From: Silene latifolia
Lineage: Eukaryota; Streptophyta; Magnoliopsida; Caryophyllales; Caryophyllaceae
Assembly (NCBI RefSeq): GCF_048544455.1
Contig: NC_133538.1
Coordinates: 41,675,969 to 41,739,968, forward strand
Direction of reading: 5' to 3'
Length of the DNA stretch: 64,000 bases
Made by a program: the position numbers and the translations under genes
Notes under the pieces: model-generated
Databases searched by the model: none
What the model was told of the DNA's origin: nothing
What the model saw: the letters and a program-made list of their open reading frames with translations, nothing else
Part shown: in pieces, positions 32,040 through 44,384 of the stretch
Position numbering within the stretch: position 1 is the stretch's first letter
How the letters are laid out: each line of letters opens with the position of its first letter

Positions 32040-33468
32040 AAGATTCTAGCTCTGAGACATGTCTACTTACACCTTTTGCTCATGCGAAAAAATCAGCGAT
32101 AGTAGGGGAGATGGTGGAATAAATCTCCTCATTTTCTAATGCATTGATCTAATCTTCAGCTGGAGAAATGAGGTGCGAACAATCCAAGGTGGATTCCTCA
32201 TCTGTGATCATCAGAATTCCAAGAGGATTCTGGGTATTTCTAGGCTTGCTCGCAGGAGTTATAGGCAAGCGCCCATCTTCAATCATATCCTGAATGACAT
32301 GCTTCAATTTGAAGCAATTCTCTGCATCATGCCCTTTGCCTCTATGGTACTCGCAGTAGGCATTCTCATCCTAGAACCTAGACTTCTTCTCTGGGTCGGG
32401 CATAGGTCCTATAGGTTAGAGTTTACCTTGTTTGATCAATCTTTTTAGAGCATTGGAGTACAAGTCACCGACGTTGGTGAACTTTCTCGGTGATTTATTC
32501 TTCTTAGTGGACGATTCAACAAGGTTGACCTCGTCGGTCTTGCTAGTGGAGCCATAAGAACGACTCATTGTGCTTTGATATCCGCGACCTATCGTTTTAG
32601 ACAAGAGTCCTTTACGGATGTCGTCTTCAATTCTTATTCCTAGCACAGTTAAGTCTTTGAAAGACTTTATGTTTTGATACCTTAGATGGTTCGCGTAAAT
32701 TGGCCTTAAATTTTCTACGAACTTTTCAACAAGAGTAACTTAGTCTGGGCGTTCGACGAGTTGCGTGCTAGTCTTTCTCCACCTACTTAGGAAGTCGGTG
32801 AAACCTTCTTTCTCATTTTGGGTAAGAACCTTTAGCGTACGCATATTGACTTGAATTTTAGCATTATCTGCGTACTGTTTAGTGAACTCAAGTGCAACAT
32901 CGTCCCAAGTAGCAATTTTCTTGTGATCCAAGGAGTAGAACCACTGCTTAGGAATAGTATCAAGAGATGAAGGAAAGATCCTTAGGAACATCTCTGGCTT
33001 AATGCCTTTGATAGACATATAATCTTTGAATGCCCGAATATGGTTCAAAGGGTTTTCGTGCCCCTTAAACTTCGGGATATCAGTCATGTTGAAGTTAGTT
33101 GGTAGCTGAGCATTTACTGCCTCATATTTGCGACTGTTTTCCCTGTAGATGTCATCTCCCTTGAGATACATTAGTTGCTCCTGCAAATACTGGAGTCACT
33201 TTTCAGCTTCAATAGGACCTAGTGGAAGATTGACTTCTGGTTATCCAAAGGGTGGAGGATTACCGTGCATGAGCGCGTCGGGAATGGGATCCTCTGTAGA
33301 AGGAAGTTTAGCTTCTACAGCGACAATACGGCCTTCGATAGCGTTGAGGCAGGCATAAGCTTGGTCGTGGCTTGTCTGGAGACGAAGGAGTGCAGCTAAG
33401 ATTTGATCATTACCATTTACGGGCTGTTCGTGTTCACCATTAACGGTTGCTTGACTAGTTACCACCAT
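32040..33468 (-). pseudogene. gag: Tat gag (element 2)
   Basis: The start MVVTSQATVNGEHEQPVNGN lies at 33466-33468. Two stops occur near 33190-33240. The core then reads PKFKGHENPLNHIRAFKDYM, FPSSLDTIPKQWFYSL and FLSRWRKTSTQLVERPD, followed by another stop, and a zinc-knuckle-like CEYHRGKGHDAENC near 32340. All segments lie in one frame with protease, so only nonsense changes are needed to explain its breakage. Compared with element 1's gag it is clearly diverged outside the NHIRAFKDYMSI block. Confidence 0.87.
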
Positions 33469-34120
33469 TTTGGACTGAGGATGAGAAATCGACGACGAAT
33501 CAAAACACGATCGATCATTTTTGCATAGTTACTTAAAGAAAACTTGACTCGTGAAGTGGGTGTGTGCCACTCTGTCAAGTGGGATTTGAAAATGACAAAT
33601 TTTGAAATGTTTGTCCTAGACAACTACAATGTAGTTGTAGGAGTGCTGACTCGAAGTGGGTTTTGAAATGGGTTAGAGGCCTGAATTTCGATTCAACATT
33701 TGGACATAGTTTCGGCTTATTCTACGCTGTTTTAAAAATGTTTACATTTTGAAATGGATTTTATTTTACAAAATTTCGTCATGGTTTTGTTTACAAATGG
33801 TGATCACGTATATGATACATACATATGGGCATTATAACGGTATGCTGAGTACATTTAAAGGGTTTTGGCTTAAAAAGGTAGGTTGCCATACCAAGCAATC
33901 AAACCCTGGTCTGTGGAGAGATCCGTGCCAAACATGAGTAAGGTCGGTTCCTTGTCCATTTCCTCGAGTAGTGAAAGCTATTAATACAAAAATGAGTAAG
34001 CATCGTGGTAAGGTTGACGTCAATCGCTATCCATCTTTAGGCCCAAATACGAATTTGGACCGTCAAGATGGGACGATTGGTCGAATGGGTTGGTTTAGGG
34101 CCTAGGAAGACCAAATGAAA
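33469..34120 (-). other. Leader of Tat element 2, gag-proximal part
   Basis: Non-coding. Shares the GGTTTTGGCTTAA / CCAAGCAATCAAACCC landmarks with the leader of element 1. The Athila-type element interrupts it at 34120/34121; the last part with the primer site is at 44691-44807. Confidence 0.7.
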
Positions 34121-35531
34121 TGATACCGTCATTTAGTACCAAAAATAAATACCTAAGTACTACTAACAGAAGTCAGCGGTAAGTAGGGTCGATCTCCACA
34201 GGGAGACCGTCACTATCTACTTGTTAATTCTAGTCTGTCTACGGTCACAATTGGGGGTTTTTAAATGATTTCTAACTAAAAGTGATTAAGGCAAGAGAAG
34301 TAATGCAAAGAGAAATAAAAGCAAGAAAAGCTAAGATTTGATCAGATAAAGAGAGGTATGTCAGGATTTCGGTTCACCACGGCAGTTTACTAACTCAGTC
34401 ATAAATAGCCTAGACAGTCTACTGTGAGAAGGGCAAGGGAAAGGTCCTTTCGGTCCGCTATCCACCCTAAACTACTACTAACTTAACTTTCGTCCTCATT
34501 AGGTAGTCTACTGTTCATAGCAGGTCTGTTCGTTCCAATCTTTCGATCCAGGAGCAAAGTTACCCAAATTAAAGTTATTTAGAAGCATGCACTCAACTAA
34601 ACAGATTACAGTTATATTGCTATGGTCACAGATTCTCACAAATAAATCGTCTAGCCTATTTACAACATCGTTACTTTACTACCATGGCTCCCCTAATCCT
34701 AACATAAGAGAATTTAGCTATGAATAAACATAACAAAAACAAAAGATGAAGAAATAAAGAACATTGCAAATTAAAGAGAGTAAAGAGAGAATTACTTATT
34801 AAGATCCGGAAAAGAGAGCAACAGCATCAGGTTACAAAAGGGAGGAAATGAGAAAAAGAGGAGAAGAGAGAAAAAGAGAAAAAGAGAGAAAAAGAGAGAA
34901 AAGCAGTGTTCAACAGTAAGAAAGGGAAAAGTAAATTATGAAGTGATGATAAAACCTCATGTCGTCTTTCCTATTTATAGGAAAGACAATTATTAAACCT
35001 AGAAGACGAAATTAAACTAAAAAGCCCGAGCCCATTAGCGAGTTACTCGATTGAACAATTTAGAACTGCTCGATCGAACACATTTATGGCAAAACCTCTC
35101 GATCGAGTAAACCGACCACTCGATCGAGGAACTCCAAATATGCACATCTCAATCGAACAGAAAATCCATTTGATCGAGATCTTTTTCTCTTAAAACCACT
35201 CGATCGATCAGAATACACATCGATCGAGGGACTTCAACTTAGCCATCTAATTACGTCGTTAGTTTCAACCATGACTCGTTGATTTAGCTTCCGAAATGAT
35301 TTCACGCGTCCCAAGACAGTAGCATTTCCGCTCTAAATCCACCCATCTTTAAAATGCAAGCGAAAAGGACAGTTCCAGGCTCGATTCCGCTACTCTCAGG
35401 TCCATTCCTGCAATTAAAGCAAAACAAACCAAAGTAGAATATTGGGGGTATTTCGAAGCATAAAACCACGAGAAACACATAGAAATACGTGCATAAAAGG
35501 CTTAGAAAGACTATATAAAATGCACGTATCA
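34121..35531 (-). repeat. 3' LTR of element D (1411 bp)
   Basis: Bounded by TGATACCGTC and ACGTATCA. It has a TATA-like CTATAAATAGG on the minus strand near 34975, a purine-rich AAAAAGAGAG stretch (34850-34900) and a TCGATCGA cluster. It aligns closely with the split right LTR. Confidence 0.92.
35043..35230. repeat. TCGATCGA cluster, element D 3' LTR
   Basis: About nine copies, some decayed (CTCGATTGAA, CTCAATCGAA). The equivalent cluster in the other LTR at 44199-44384 differs at several sites, including within motif cores. Confidence 0.9.
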
Positions 35532-35532
35532 A

Positions 35533-35550
35533 AATTCCCCAAACCGAACC
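35533..35550 (-). promoter_or_regulatory. Polypurine tract of element D
   Basis: The minus strand reads GGTTCGGTTTGGGGAATT immediately before the 3' LTR, matching the GGTTTGGGGAAGTT of element 4 at 55567-55580. Confidence 0.85.
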
Positions 35551-36981
35551 TTTACTCGTCCTCGAGTAAACTAAATGCAAGTAACTAATGGAACGGAGTA
35601 AAGCTCAGAGCTAGCTACAAATCGTCCACCTAAACCAATTTAATGCAGCAAAATAACACTTATAGCAAAAACTGTCAAATGCAAACGAGTTGTAAGATGT
35701 TTATAATAAAGCTGAACCGTCGACCTTGCAAGACCTTTGATGATGAACTCTCATGGGTCACTCTTCTCTCATGAAGAAAAGGGTAAACATATGAATGTAA
35801 GAGAGAAATAAATGTAGTCGCTCACCTAAACTACGACCCACATAAACATGCATGCATCTAATATGATAGACAACTAGCTACCGTACACATACATTCCAAC
35901 AAAACAAGGTCCGTCACAGCCGAGGGCTTACAGAAATATGGTAAAGTGAGGCAATGGGTAAGAAAAGGCAAAACATTTTTGGGAATATGAGGATAAAAGC
36001 CAAGCTAGCTACCTAACAAAACCAAGTGACAACATCCGATTCTTAATCCATCTCAAAACTAAGCACAAGTGCCTTTATTTTGGCACAACAGGTCACTAAC
36101 CAAACCAAACATACTCCTCATAAGATATAAATAAAGCATAGGAGTGAAACCGTCAACAATCAAACATCTTTTTTTTTTCTTCTTCTTTTTTCTCTGGTTC
36201 TTTTTTTTTGTTTTCTCGTTCTTTCTCGTTCTTTGTTTTTTCTTCTTTTTCAACTTCTTTTTTTTTCTCATCCTCCTTATTTCTTTCATAAATTACCAAC
36301 TCCAAGTAATGCAATATAAACCAAACTTGGCACAATAAATTATATACCGCAAAACATACACTAACTAGCTTGACAAGGCAGGCTAAATTTGGTTGTACTT
36401 AAGGGTCAACATGCAAATTTGGCTAATGTGGAGTTAAATGGGTAAAAATGAAAGAAAGGGGAATGTAGGCACCTCCCTGCATGTGACACTAACCACTAAC
36501 CCGAATGTATGCAGGCAAAAAGCAATTGAATTTCATATATGTGCAAATTAGTGAACATGTTATGCAAGGAGTAACTACTCACAATCCTACATGAAACTGG
36601 TCACAAATGACACCAGTTTATACGGCTCTAAATCTTAGAAATTATAAGTAACTTGCATAAATTTTCAGGTCAAGCCCATTCGTTCAGCTAAATTTTAACA
36701 TAAACTCGTAGATATGCAAAAAAAACAATGCTAAAGATATTAAATTATGCAAGGCTTAAACAAAAGGACAAATTATAGTGCAATATCATCATAGAAATCC
36801 ACTGTTCTGACTCAACCTATATGCAAAAGTAAACGTGAAATTTTTTATTTTTTTTGAATTTTTAATTTATATGAGATTTTTTGAATTTTTATAACAATAA
36901 TCAACAATGCATACATAAATTAAAAGTGATAACAGAAATGCAATAAAAACATAAATGCAGACACATATATGGATGCATAAC

Positions 36982-37110
36982 CTCCCCAAACCAAACCGTA
37001 CAATGCCCTCATTGTACCCAACATTGGAAAGGAAAATGCAAACTGAAAAGGAGAGAGTGAAGATGCGGAAAACTCACAAGATTACGCGAAGTAGGGACCG
37101 CCCCAAACCA
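36982..37110 (-). promoter_or_regulatory. Internal polypurine-like motifs of element D
   Basis: On the minus strand GGTTTGGGGCGG (complement of 37101-37110 and flank) and GGTTTGGGGAGG (complement of 36982-36995) lie about 115 bp apart. Element 4 has the same pair 149 bp apart at 53962 and 54111, with matching flanks. They resemble the true polypurine tract and may act as internal primers; that is inference. Confidence 0.5.
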
Positions 37111-37186
37111 GCCAGCAACATGGGAGGTCACAGATAACTCTAGAACAGCGTCACAGGAAGCGAATCAAAGCAAGCCAACTCGTGAT

Positions 37187-37364
37187 ACTCGATCGAGAAG
37201 ATATAATACTCGATCGAGTATAATTAGCTGCCAAAGTGTTCGATCGAGGAGAACTGGTTACTCGATCGATATATCTGTTTCTATAGGTGTTCAATCGAGG
37301 AATAGGAGTGTTCAATCAAACGGTTAAGCACTCGATCGAGTAAAGATAATGCTCGATCGAGTGG
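37187..37364. repeat. TCGATCGA cluster, element D 3' region
   Basis: About eight copies, six with an intact TCGATCGA core, on a roughly 20-30-bp spacing, outside any reading frame. Confidence 0.9.
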
Positions 37365-37797
37365 TATCTGCAGACAAATGACGACCAAAAGCCAATTCTA
37401 GATCGTTCACAATCTATGGTTTGAAAACCATTTATTACACACAACAAAACTGAAATGTAAATCAACTAAAAATTTAAACTCCAGGTTGCCTCCCGGACAG
37501 CGCTAGTTTCAGACAGGTCCCAGCTCGACCTCCCTTTTTCTTCAATAGCCACTGTAATTGAGCCCAGTCAAAATAGCTCAAAGCACGCAGCAGCCGATCA
37601 AATAATTGCGCATGTGCTACACAAAACTGTTAGTAGCACCATAATAAAGAAAAAGCATATGAGAGCAATATAAAGTACCGTCTCAGCCTAACAAATTTTC
37701 GATTAGAAATGTGGTGAAACTTTATAATCTTATTTATCCAACTGGGAGGGGGTGAAGTATTGAAATATATAGCATAAGTCATACGAGGTAATTTACT

Positions 37798-38547
37798 TTA
37801 AGTTATAGCAATAATCATGAAATCATATTTAATTACCTCAGGTCGGTCGCTCCTAACGTCGGAATCATTGATAAAAGAATGTATTACCACTTCCGTGCTA
37901 AAAGCGTTCTCTAACTCAGCTACTTTATCATTCCCCTCCTCTGTGGGTTCTATCCCGTAAATCGCAGCCTCTAAAGCATCCAACTCGGCTTTGAAAATGG
38001 GGGATTCACCATAACGATTGTCTTTATCCATATCGTCATCCAAAATGGACCAAAGTGAAATAGCAATGCTCTCCGTGGCCATATCACTCGATCGAGAATG
38101 TATAGTGCTCGATCGAGGAGTTTCTTCAGCAAAAGTTCTAGATCGAGGAGTACTTACCGTTCGATCGAGTTGTTCTTCCTCGGCAATACTCGATCGAACA
38201 CTCGCATCTGGTCGATCGAGCAAATCCTCCTCCAAAGTGTTCGATCGAGTGGTGGAATCTGCTCGATCGAACTCCTGATGCTAAACCGTGGTGAATAATT
38301 CGAGAAAAGCTTCATCTTCATTAACATCTTGAATTTCCGAGTCATACATGTCTTCATCAATAGACAACTCAGGTCTTTCATGGGAAAGACTACTGTCGGT
38401 AAAAACAGCATATACCACCTCTGATTCCCTAGAATCCAACTCGGCAGCTAATTGAGCTAGTTGAGATCTAAGTAGCTTGAGGTGAGCTTCTCTAGATTTA
38501 TCAGATTCTTGCACTAGAAGTGCAAGTGCCTTCACCAAGGACTTCAA
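37798..38547 (-). pseudogene. Element D gag-protease spacer region
   Basis: On the minus strand an in-frame block reads KALALLVQESDKSREAHLKL, ...LAQLAAELDSRESEVVYAV (a coiled-coil-like stretch), then DEDMYDSEIQDVNEDEAF. After one stop at about 38281 it continues with ASVRSSIAEEEQLDRTVSTP and RSSTIHSRSSDMATES, where TCGATCGA is translated as Arg-Ser or Asp-Arg. It ends at 37798. It corresponds in position to the Arg-Ser spacers at 51743 and 61682. No protease follows. Confidence 0.7.
38087..38271. repeat. TCGATCGA cluster inside element D coding sequence
   Basis: Eight copies (seven with an intact core, one CTAGATCGAG) spaced about 20-25 bp. Because spacing is not always a multiple of three, the minus-strand translation alternates between RSS/RST and DR readings. 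Confidence 0.92.
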
Positions 38548-38900
38548 TTCAGCAACCTCTTCATTCTCTTCAACGGGAGGAAGGGTTTGTTTTTGCGGGG
38601 GCTAGATAAACGGAGACTTTTGATAGCCTCGTTGCTGAAGCGGATGTGGTGGCACATATGCAAAGGAATGAGTGGCTTGCCTACGCTGCCTAAACGCTTA
38701 AACTTCATCGCGCGAAATTTTGATACGGTCGTTTCCCGCAAGACAAATAACAGCATTGTGCCCCGCATCACCACATCTCTCACAATAAACCACCTTTTGC
38801 GCCATAGGATGGAACATAGGTGGAAGATCAATGGTAATCAAGCCTTCCCTTTGATCATCTTTTACCTAGAACTGTCTAGGTAGGACCTGTAGGGCCTATC
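38548..38900 (-). pseudogene. gag: Element D gag C-terminus with zinc knuckle
   Basis: Upstream of and in frame with the spacer, the minus strand reads CERCGDAGHNAVIC, a canonical CCHC zinc knuckle that binds RNA in Gag, then a decayed stretch with at least two stops (…AFRQRRQATHSFAYVPP…). Between this and the primer site only about 100 bp remain, so the main Gag core (matrix/capsid-like part seen in elements 4 and 5) has been deleted. Confidence 0.72.
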
Positions 38901-38998
38901 AAAACAACACTAGAGAAAACGATGAGAACTGCCTCAAGGAATTAATCCCTTGAGGCTAAAGACACAGACAAAAATAAACAAGTAAATAAAATAGTTTT

Positions 38999-39017
38999 CT
39001 CCCCGGCAACGACGCCA
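38999..39017 (-). promoter_or_regulatory. Primer binding site of element D (tRNA-Asp type)
   Basis: The minus strand reads TGGCGTCGTTGCCGGGGAG, close to the TGGCGCCGTTGCCGGGGA site of Athila-type elements, which is complementary to tRNA-Asp. It lies five bases from the LTR at 39023. Confidence 0.88.
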
Positions 39018-39261
39018 AAATTTGATATCGTCATTTAGTACCAAAAATAAATACCTAAGTACTACTAACAGAAGTCAGCGGTAAGTAGGGTCGATCTCCA
39101 CAGGGAAGCGGTCACTATCTACTTGTTAATTTTAGTCTGTCTACGGTCACCATTGGGGGTTTTTAAATGATTTCTAACTAAAAGTGATTAAGGCAAGAGA
39201 AGTAAGATAAAGAGCAAGAAAAGCAAGAAAAGCTAAGATGTGATCAGATAAAGAGAGGTAT

Positions 39262-40821
39262 TGATAAGGCGATATTTACTCATGTTTATACTCCTTAATT
39301 ATATATTTTTATAGTCATCCATCTTACTATTTGAGCTATATAATGTACTCTGATCATTTTGTTTGTTTAATAAACTAAATGTCATATTAGTGTTGAATAA
39401 ACTAATTTACGTTTAATTTAAAATAGGTGTGAACCCATGAATTATGGGCTGATGGAATAAAAGAGTAAGACCGTGCAAATTGTGGGAGCAAATTAGAGAA
39501 GTGGACCAAAGTCAATAAAGAAACCAAGTGAATCAAATGGTTTGCACGTGGGTTATACTCCAAGTGAACAAAGAAAAAAGCCATAAACAAATTCAAGACC
39601 AAGAACAGAAGCTGAAGCTACATACGAAGAACTTATACAATGGAAACTCTATTCAATCTCGAATTCTCTTTTCCAAATTCTATCTACTTCAATAATTTCC
39701 CTATAGAAAATCTATCCCAAAACTTCCCAAAGTTAATCCCGTATAATGCCAAGATCAGTATAAATACCTATTTCATCAGTCAGAATATGTCGGAAGAGGC
39801 GAATACCCATATAACTATTTTATAGATATTGAGCGAAATAGAGTGACGATTTGAGACCTATTGGGTCATGAGAGCAGTAGGAGACCGTACTCGGTCGGAG
39901 TCTTAGCGCACCGTCGAGTAATGGCGAATTTGAGTCGGATTCTGAGGTGCGACAATCCGAAGTTCCGACTACAAGTTCCGGGCAGAAATTAAGTTCTCTC
40001 TACCTCTCTAGTATTCAATTTATGGTTTATTTTCGTTGATTAATTTTAGTATTGAAACCGTTGTTGTTTAATTGTTAATCGTTCAGTAATTTGTATCCAA
40101 AGATTTAGTCAATCCCGATTGACAGTTGCAATTTTCAGTGGTAATTTCTTATCTTATTATGATTGTAATTGTATACTTCTGCTATTTGTGTGATTCTGGC
40201 TTAGTTCGAGTTGCATAATACGAGTAGCAGCTACCTTAGATTGATCTCTGCGAATTGGGGTTAGTTTAAGTTATGAGTAAAATTTGGTCGATTAATCTTT
40301 AGGTACTGACGACACTGAAGGGATTAATTGGGTTAATGACGTCTTCTTGGTTCGATAATGCTTCTAATCCGGTCTTTCGTAGGGTGCGAGAAACTTACAT
40401 TGGTCGGTTAGTTAAGAATCGGTCTAGGCTTAGTTCAGGTCGGTTGTATTCTAAGAGAGGATAGGGAGTTATTGTTATCTTTAATTCCGCAGTTAATCTA
40501 TAAATAATATGGAGATTTAACGTAAACAATAATCGGTTCACAAACTAGAATTACCAGTAGAATATGTGCTTAATGGGGTATTTAACTTCGCGTCGAGCTT
40601 TAGTATTTAGTTACGTTAGTTCGTTTAAAATCACAAATGAAACCCCCTTAATCGTACATAATGTTAATAGCCGTAAATATGTAAATAAATGGTATATAAC
40701 TAAGTTAGTGAATAAAAGTACTATATAGTTAATTAGTTTTCCAATCTCTCCATGGGATCGACCCTACTTATCCTTTACTATGTTTGTTATTTTTGAGGTT
40801 AAGATAGGTTTATAGATTATT
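39262..40821 (+). repeat. Left LTR of element E, 3'-truncated (1560 bp)
   Basis: It matches the right LTR without net length change for 1560 bp, then diverges. The last 28 bp present in the right LTR and any primer site are missing, indicating a deletion or replacement at the LTR-interior joint. Confidence 0.82.
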
Positions 40822-41940
40822 GTTACTTGATAACTAAAAAAGACGTTGTTTTTATTGGACTAACTAGACTAGCGAGTCGACGACAGGCGCTAATCTAACA
40901 TCTTTTCAAATACTAACTTTAAATAATTTCACTAATATTAGAAATATAGTAAAACGTTTTGAAGTCGTGTATACATGAATTTTTCCTCTATTTTGAACTT
41001 GGATTGATTAATTAAGTGACATACATATTTTAAGTCTCCTTTAAATTAGAATTATAAAGCACTTACTTTGGCTACCTTTATTACACTGTTCGTTGACTCT
41101 AGAGTGTGGGAGCGTAAGCCGGTCTTATTAACCAATTTACTTTCATAAGTGACTCATAATGGGCTTTAAGTCTTGACCTCAATTCTATCCGGTGCCCGAG
41201 TGATTAGATCCTTAGGGGAACCCAATCAATGTATTGGGAGAATGCCTAATGACTTATCCGGATGGGCGGGATCCGTTGGTCGAAAGCTCGCTACAAGGGA
41301 CACTGGATATACCCACGGGTCGGAATGTGGATGGTGGAGATTCAAAAAAAAAAAAAAAGAAATTTAAAAAAAAAAGAAAAAAAAAAAGAGAAAAACAGAA
41401 GAAAAAAAATGAAAAGAAAAAAATGAATGAAAGAAGAAAAAACGTGAATGATGTGATGGTGGTTGTGGATTGGTGGGTAAGTTAATTGAGTTATGAAGGA
41501 TACACTTGAATGCTCGGGAGAACGATCCTCGTAAAATGTACAGAAAGTAAATCCTCTTTCCCTAGGACCTTAAATTGCTGAACCCTTCCGCTACGAGTCA
41601 ATACACTTGCACATGCGCACGAAGAAGTTGCACCGAGTGTATTGCTAATGCATTTATTTATCATTATAATTTAGAAGCGGTTTAAAATATTTATGTTGGC
41701 TAATTAGTTAGTTGTATAGTTTGGAGTGGAGGGAAAATTTGGTATATGTTGCATTCTAATCTAACTACAAATATTTTCCGTTGACTACACTGACTTAGAT
41801 AAAATGATTTCTAAAAATATTTTAGTTTGTCGTCGATAAACTTTGTCTTAGTAAGTCTAAAATTTTTGAGGTTGATAATTTGTTTATAGCTCGTGTTTTG
41901 ACATTGTCGAGGGCGACAATGAGCTAAGTGTGGAGGAATT
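40822..41940 (+). other. Interior of element E
   Basis: No coding sequence. It contains an A/G-rich tract at 41346-41440 that yields spurious Lys-rich frames, and ends in the pre-LTR purine tract. The position of the A/G tract resembles those of elements D and 4, but I cannot claim common origin. Confidence 0.6.
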
Positions 41941-43528
41941 TGATAAGGCGATATTGACCCATGTTTATACTCCTTAATTATATATTTTTATAGTCATCCA
42001 TCTTACTATTTGAGCTATATAATGTACTCTGGTCATTTTGTTTGTTTAATAAATTAAATGTCATATTAGTGTTGAATAAACTAATTTACGTTTAATTTAA
42101 AATAGGTGTGAACGCATGAATTATGGGCTGATGGAACAAAAGAGTAAGACCGTGCAAATTGCGGGAGAAAATTAGAGAAGTCGACCAAAGTTAATAAAGA
42201 AACCAAGTGAATCAAATGGTTTTCACGTGGGTTAGACTCCAAGTGAACAAAGGAAAAAGCCATAAACAAATTCAAGACCAAGAACAGAAGCTGAAGCTAC
42301 ATACGGAGAACTCATACAATGGAAACTCTATTCTATCTCAGATTCTCTTTTCCAAATTCTATCTACTTCAATAATTTCCCTATACAAAATCTATCCCAAA
42401 ACTTCCCAAAGTTAATCCCGTATAATGCCAAGATCAGTATAAATACCTATTTCATCAGTCAGAGTAAGCCGGAAGAGGCGAATACCCATATAACTATTTT
42501 ATAGATATTAAGCGAAATAGAGTGACGATTTGAGACCTATTGGGTCGTGAGTGAAGTAGGAGACCGTACTCGGTCGGAGTCTTAGCTCACCGTCGAGTAA
42601 TGGCGAATTTGAGTCGGATCCTAAGGTGTGACAATCCGAAGTTCCGACTACAAGTTCCGGGCAAAAATTAAGTTCTCTCTACCTCTCTAGTATTCAATTT
42701 ATGGTTTATTTTCGTTGATTAATTTTAGTATTGAAACCGTTGTTGTTTAATTGTTAATCGTTCAGTAATTTGTATCCAAAGCTTTAGTCAATCCCGATTG
42801 ACAGTTGCAATTTTCAGTGGTAATTTCTTATCTTATTATGATTGTAATTGTATACTTCTGCTATTTGTGTGATTCTGGCTTAGTTCGAGTTGCATAATAC
42901 GAGTAGCAGCTACCTTAGATTAATCTCTGCGAATTGGGGTTAGTTTAAGTTATGAGTAAAATTTGGTCGATTAATCTTTAGGTACTGACGACACTGAAGG
43001 GATAAACTGGGTTAATGACGTCTTCTTGGTTCGATAATGCTTCTAATCCGGTCTTTAGTAGGGTGCGACAAACTTACATCGGTCGGTTAGTTAAGAATCG
43101 GTCTAGGCTTAGTTCAGGTCGGTTGTAATCTAAGAGAGGATAGGGAGTTATTGTTATCTTTAATTCCGCAGTTAATCTATAATTAATATGTAGATTTGAC
43201 GTAAACAATAATTGGTTCACAAACTAGAATTACCAGTAGAATATGTGCTTAATGGGGTATTTAACTTCGCGTCTAGCTTTAGTATTTAGTTATGTTAGTT
43301 CATTTAAAATCACAAATGAAACCCCCTTAATCGTACATAATGTTAATAGCCGTAAATATGTAAATAAATGGTATATAACTAAGTTAGTGAATAAAAGTAC
43401 TATATAGTTAATTAGTTTTTCAATCTCTCCGTGGGATCGACCCTACTTATCCTTTACTATGTTTGTTATTTTTGTGGTTAAGATAGGTTTATAAATTATT
43501 AATTTGTAAGCGCAAACGACACGTATCA
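41941..43528 (+). repeat. Right LTR of element E (1588 bp)
   Basis: Intact ends (TGATAAGG...ACGTATCA) next to the GGTAT duplication. Several percent of positions differ from the left LTR by eye. Confidence 0.88.
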
Positions 43529-44198
43529 GGTATGTCAGGATTTCGGTTTACCACGGCAGTTTACTAACTCAGTCATAAATAGCGTAGATAGTCTACTGTG
43601 AGAAGGGCAAGGGAGAGGTCTTTTCGGTCCGCTATTCACCTTAAACTATTACTAACTTAACTTTCGCCCTCATTAGGTAGTCTACTGTTCATAACAGGTC
43701 TGTTCGTTCCAATCTTTCGATCCAGGAGCAAAGTTACCAAAATTAAAGTTATTTAGAAGCGTGCACTTAACTAAACAGATTACAGTTATATTGCTATGGT
43801 GACAGATTCTCACAAATAAATCGTCTAGCCTATTTACAGCATCGTTACTTTACTACCATGGCTCCCCTAATCCTAACATAAGAGAATTTAGCTATGAATA
43901 AACATAACAAAAACAAAAGATGAAGAAATAAAGAACATTGCAAATTAAAGAGAGTAAAGAGAGAATTACTTATTAAGTTCCGGAAAAGAGAGCAACAGAA
44001 TCAGGTTACAAAAGGGAGGAAAAGAGAAAAAGAGGAGAAGAGAGAAAAAGAGAGAAAAGCAGTGTTCAACAGTAAGAAAGGGAAAGTAAATTATGAAGTG
44101 ATGATAAAACCTCATGTCGTCTTTCCTATATATAGGAAAGACAATTATTAAACCTAGAATACGAAATTAAACTAAAAAGCCCGTGCACATTAGCGAGT

Positions 44199-44384
44199 TA
44201 CTCGATCGAACAGTTTAGAACTGCTCGATCGAACACATTCATGGCAAAACCTCTCGATCGAGTAAACAGACCACTCGATCAAGGAACTCCAAATATGCAC
44301 ATCTCGATCGTATAGAAAATCCATTCGATTGAGATTTTTTCTCTTAAAACCACTCGATCGATCAGAATACCATTCGATCTAGGG
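44199..44384. repeat. TCGATCGA cluster, element D 5' LTR
   Basis: Eight or nine copies, matching the order in the 3' LTR but with different cores mutated (for example TTCGATTGAG here against TTTGATCGAG there). Confidence 0.9.

Larger units (their letters stand above)
35551..37797 (-). other. Long 3' non-coding region of element D
   Basis: No coding sequence. Recognisable pieces are shared, in the same order, with element 4 at 53400-55560, such as GTGAGGCAATGGGTAAGA (its complement is near 55140 there). It contains a minus-strand purine tract (36165-36285, giving spurious Lys/Glu frames), two internal GGTTTGGGG motifs (36982-36995 and 37101-37110) and a TCGATCGA cluster (37187-37364). Conservation without coding capacity suggests retained cis-acting sequence. 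Confidence 0.65.
39262..43528 (+). mobile_element. Small non-autonomous LTR element E (4.27 kb)
   Basis: LTRs begin TGATAAGGCGATATT; the right one ends CGACACGTATCA. The target duplication GGTAT is at 39257-39261 and 43529-43533. The internal 1.1 kb has no gag or pol. A pre-LTR tract (AGTGTGGAGGAATT) at about 41926-41940 and TATAAATA at 39759-39766 set plus orientation. Lineage is unclear; the LTR's TCTCCRTGGGATCGACCC motif is like Athila-type LTRs, but it has no TCGATCGA cluster. Confidence 0.88.

Noticed and set aside
36059..36338. Lys/Glu-rich and Phe-rich frames on both strands
   Set aside because: Products of a simple purine/pyrimidine tract in the 3' region of element D. The same holds for 41234-41485.
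39640..39825. 61-codon frame repeated at 42319-42504
   Set aside because: Repeated because both lie in the LTRs of element E; differences between copies do not look protein-constrained.
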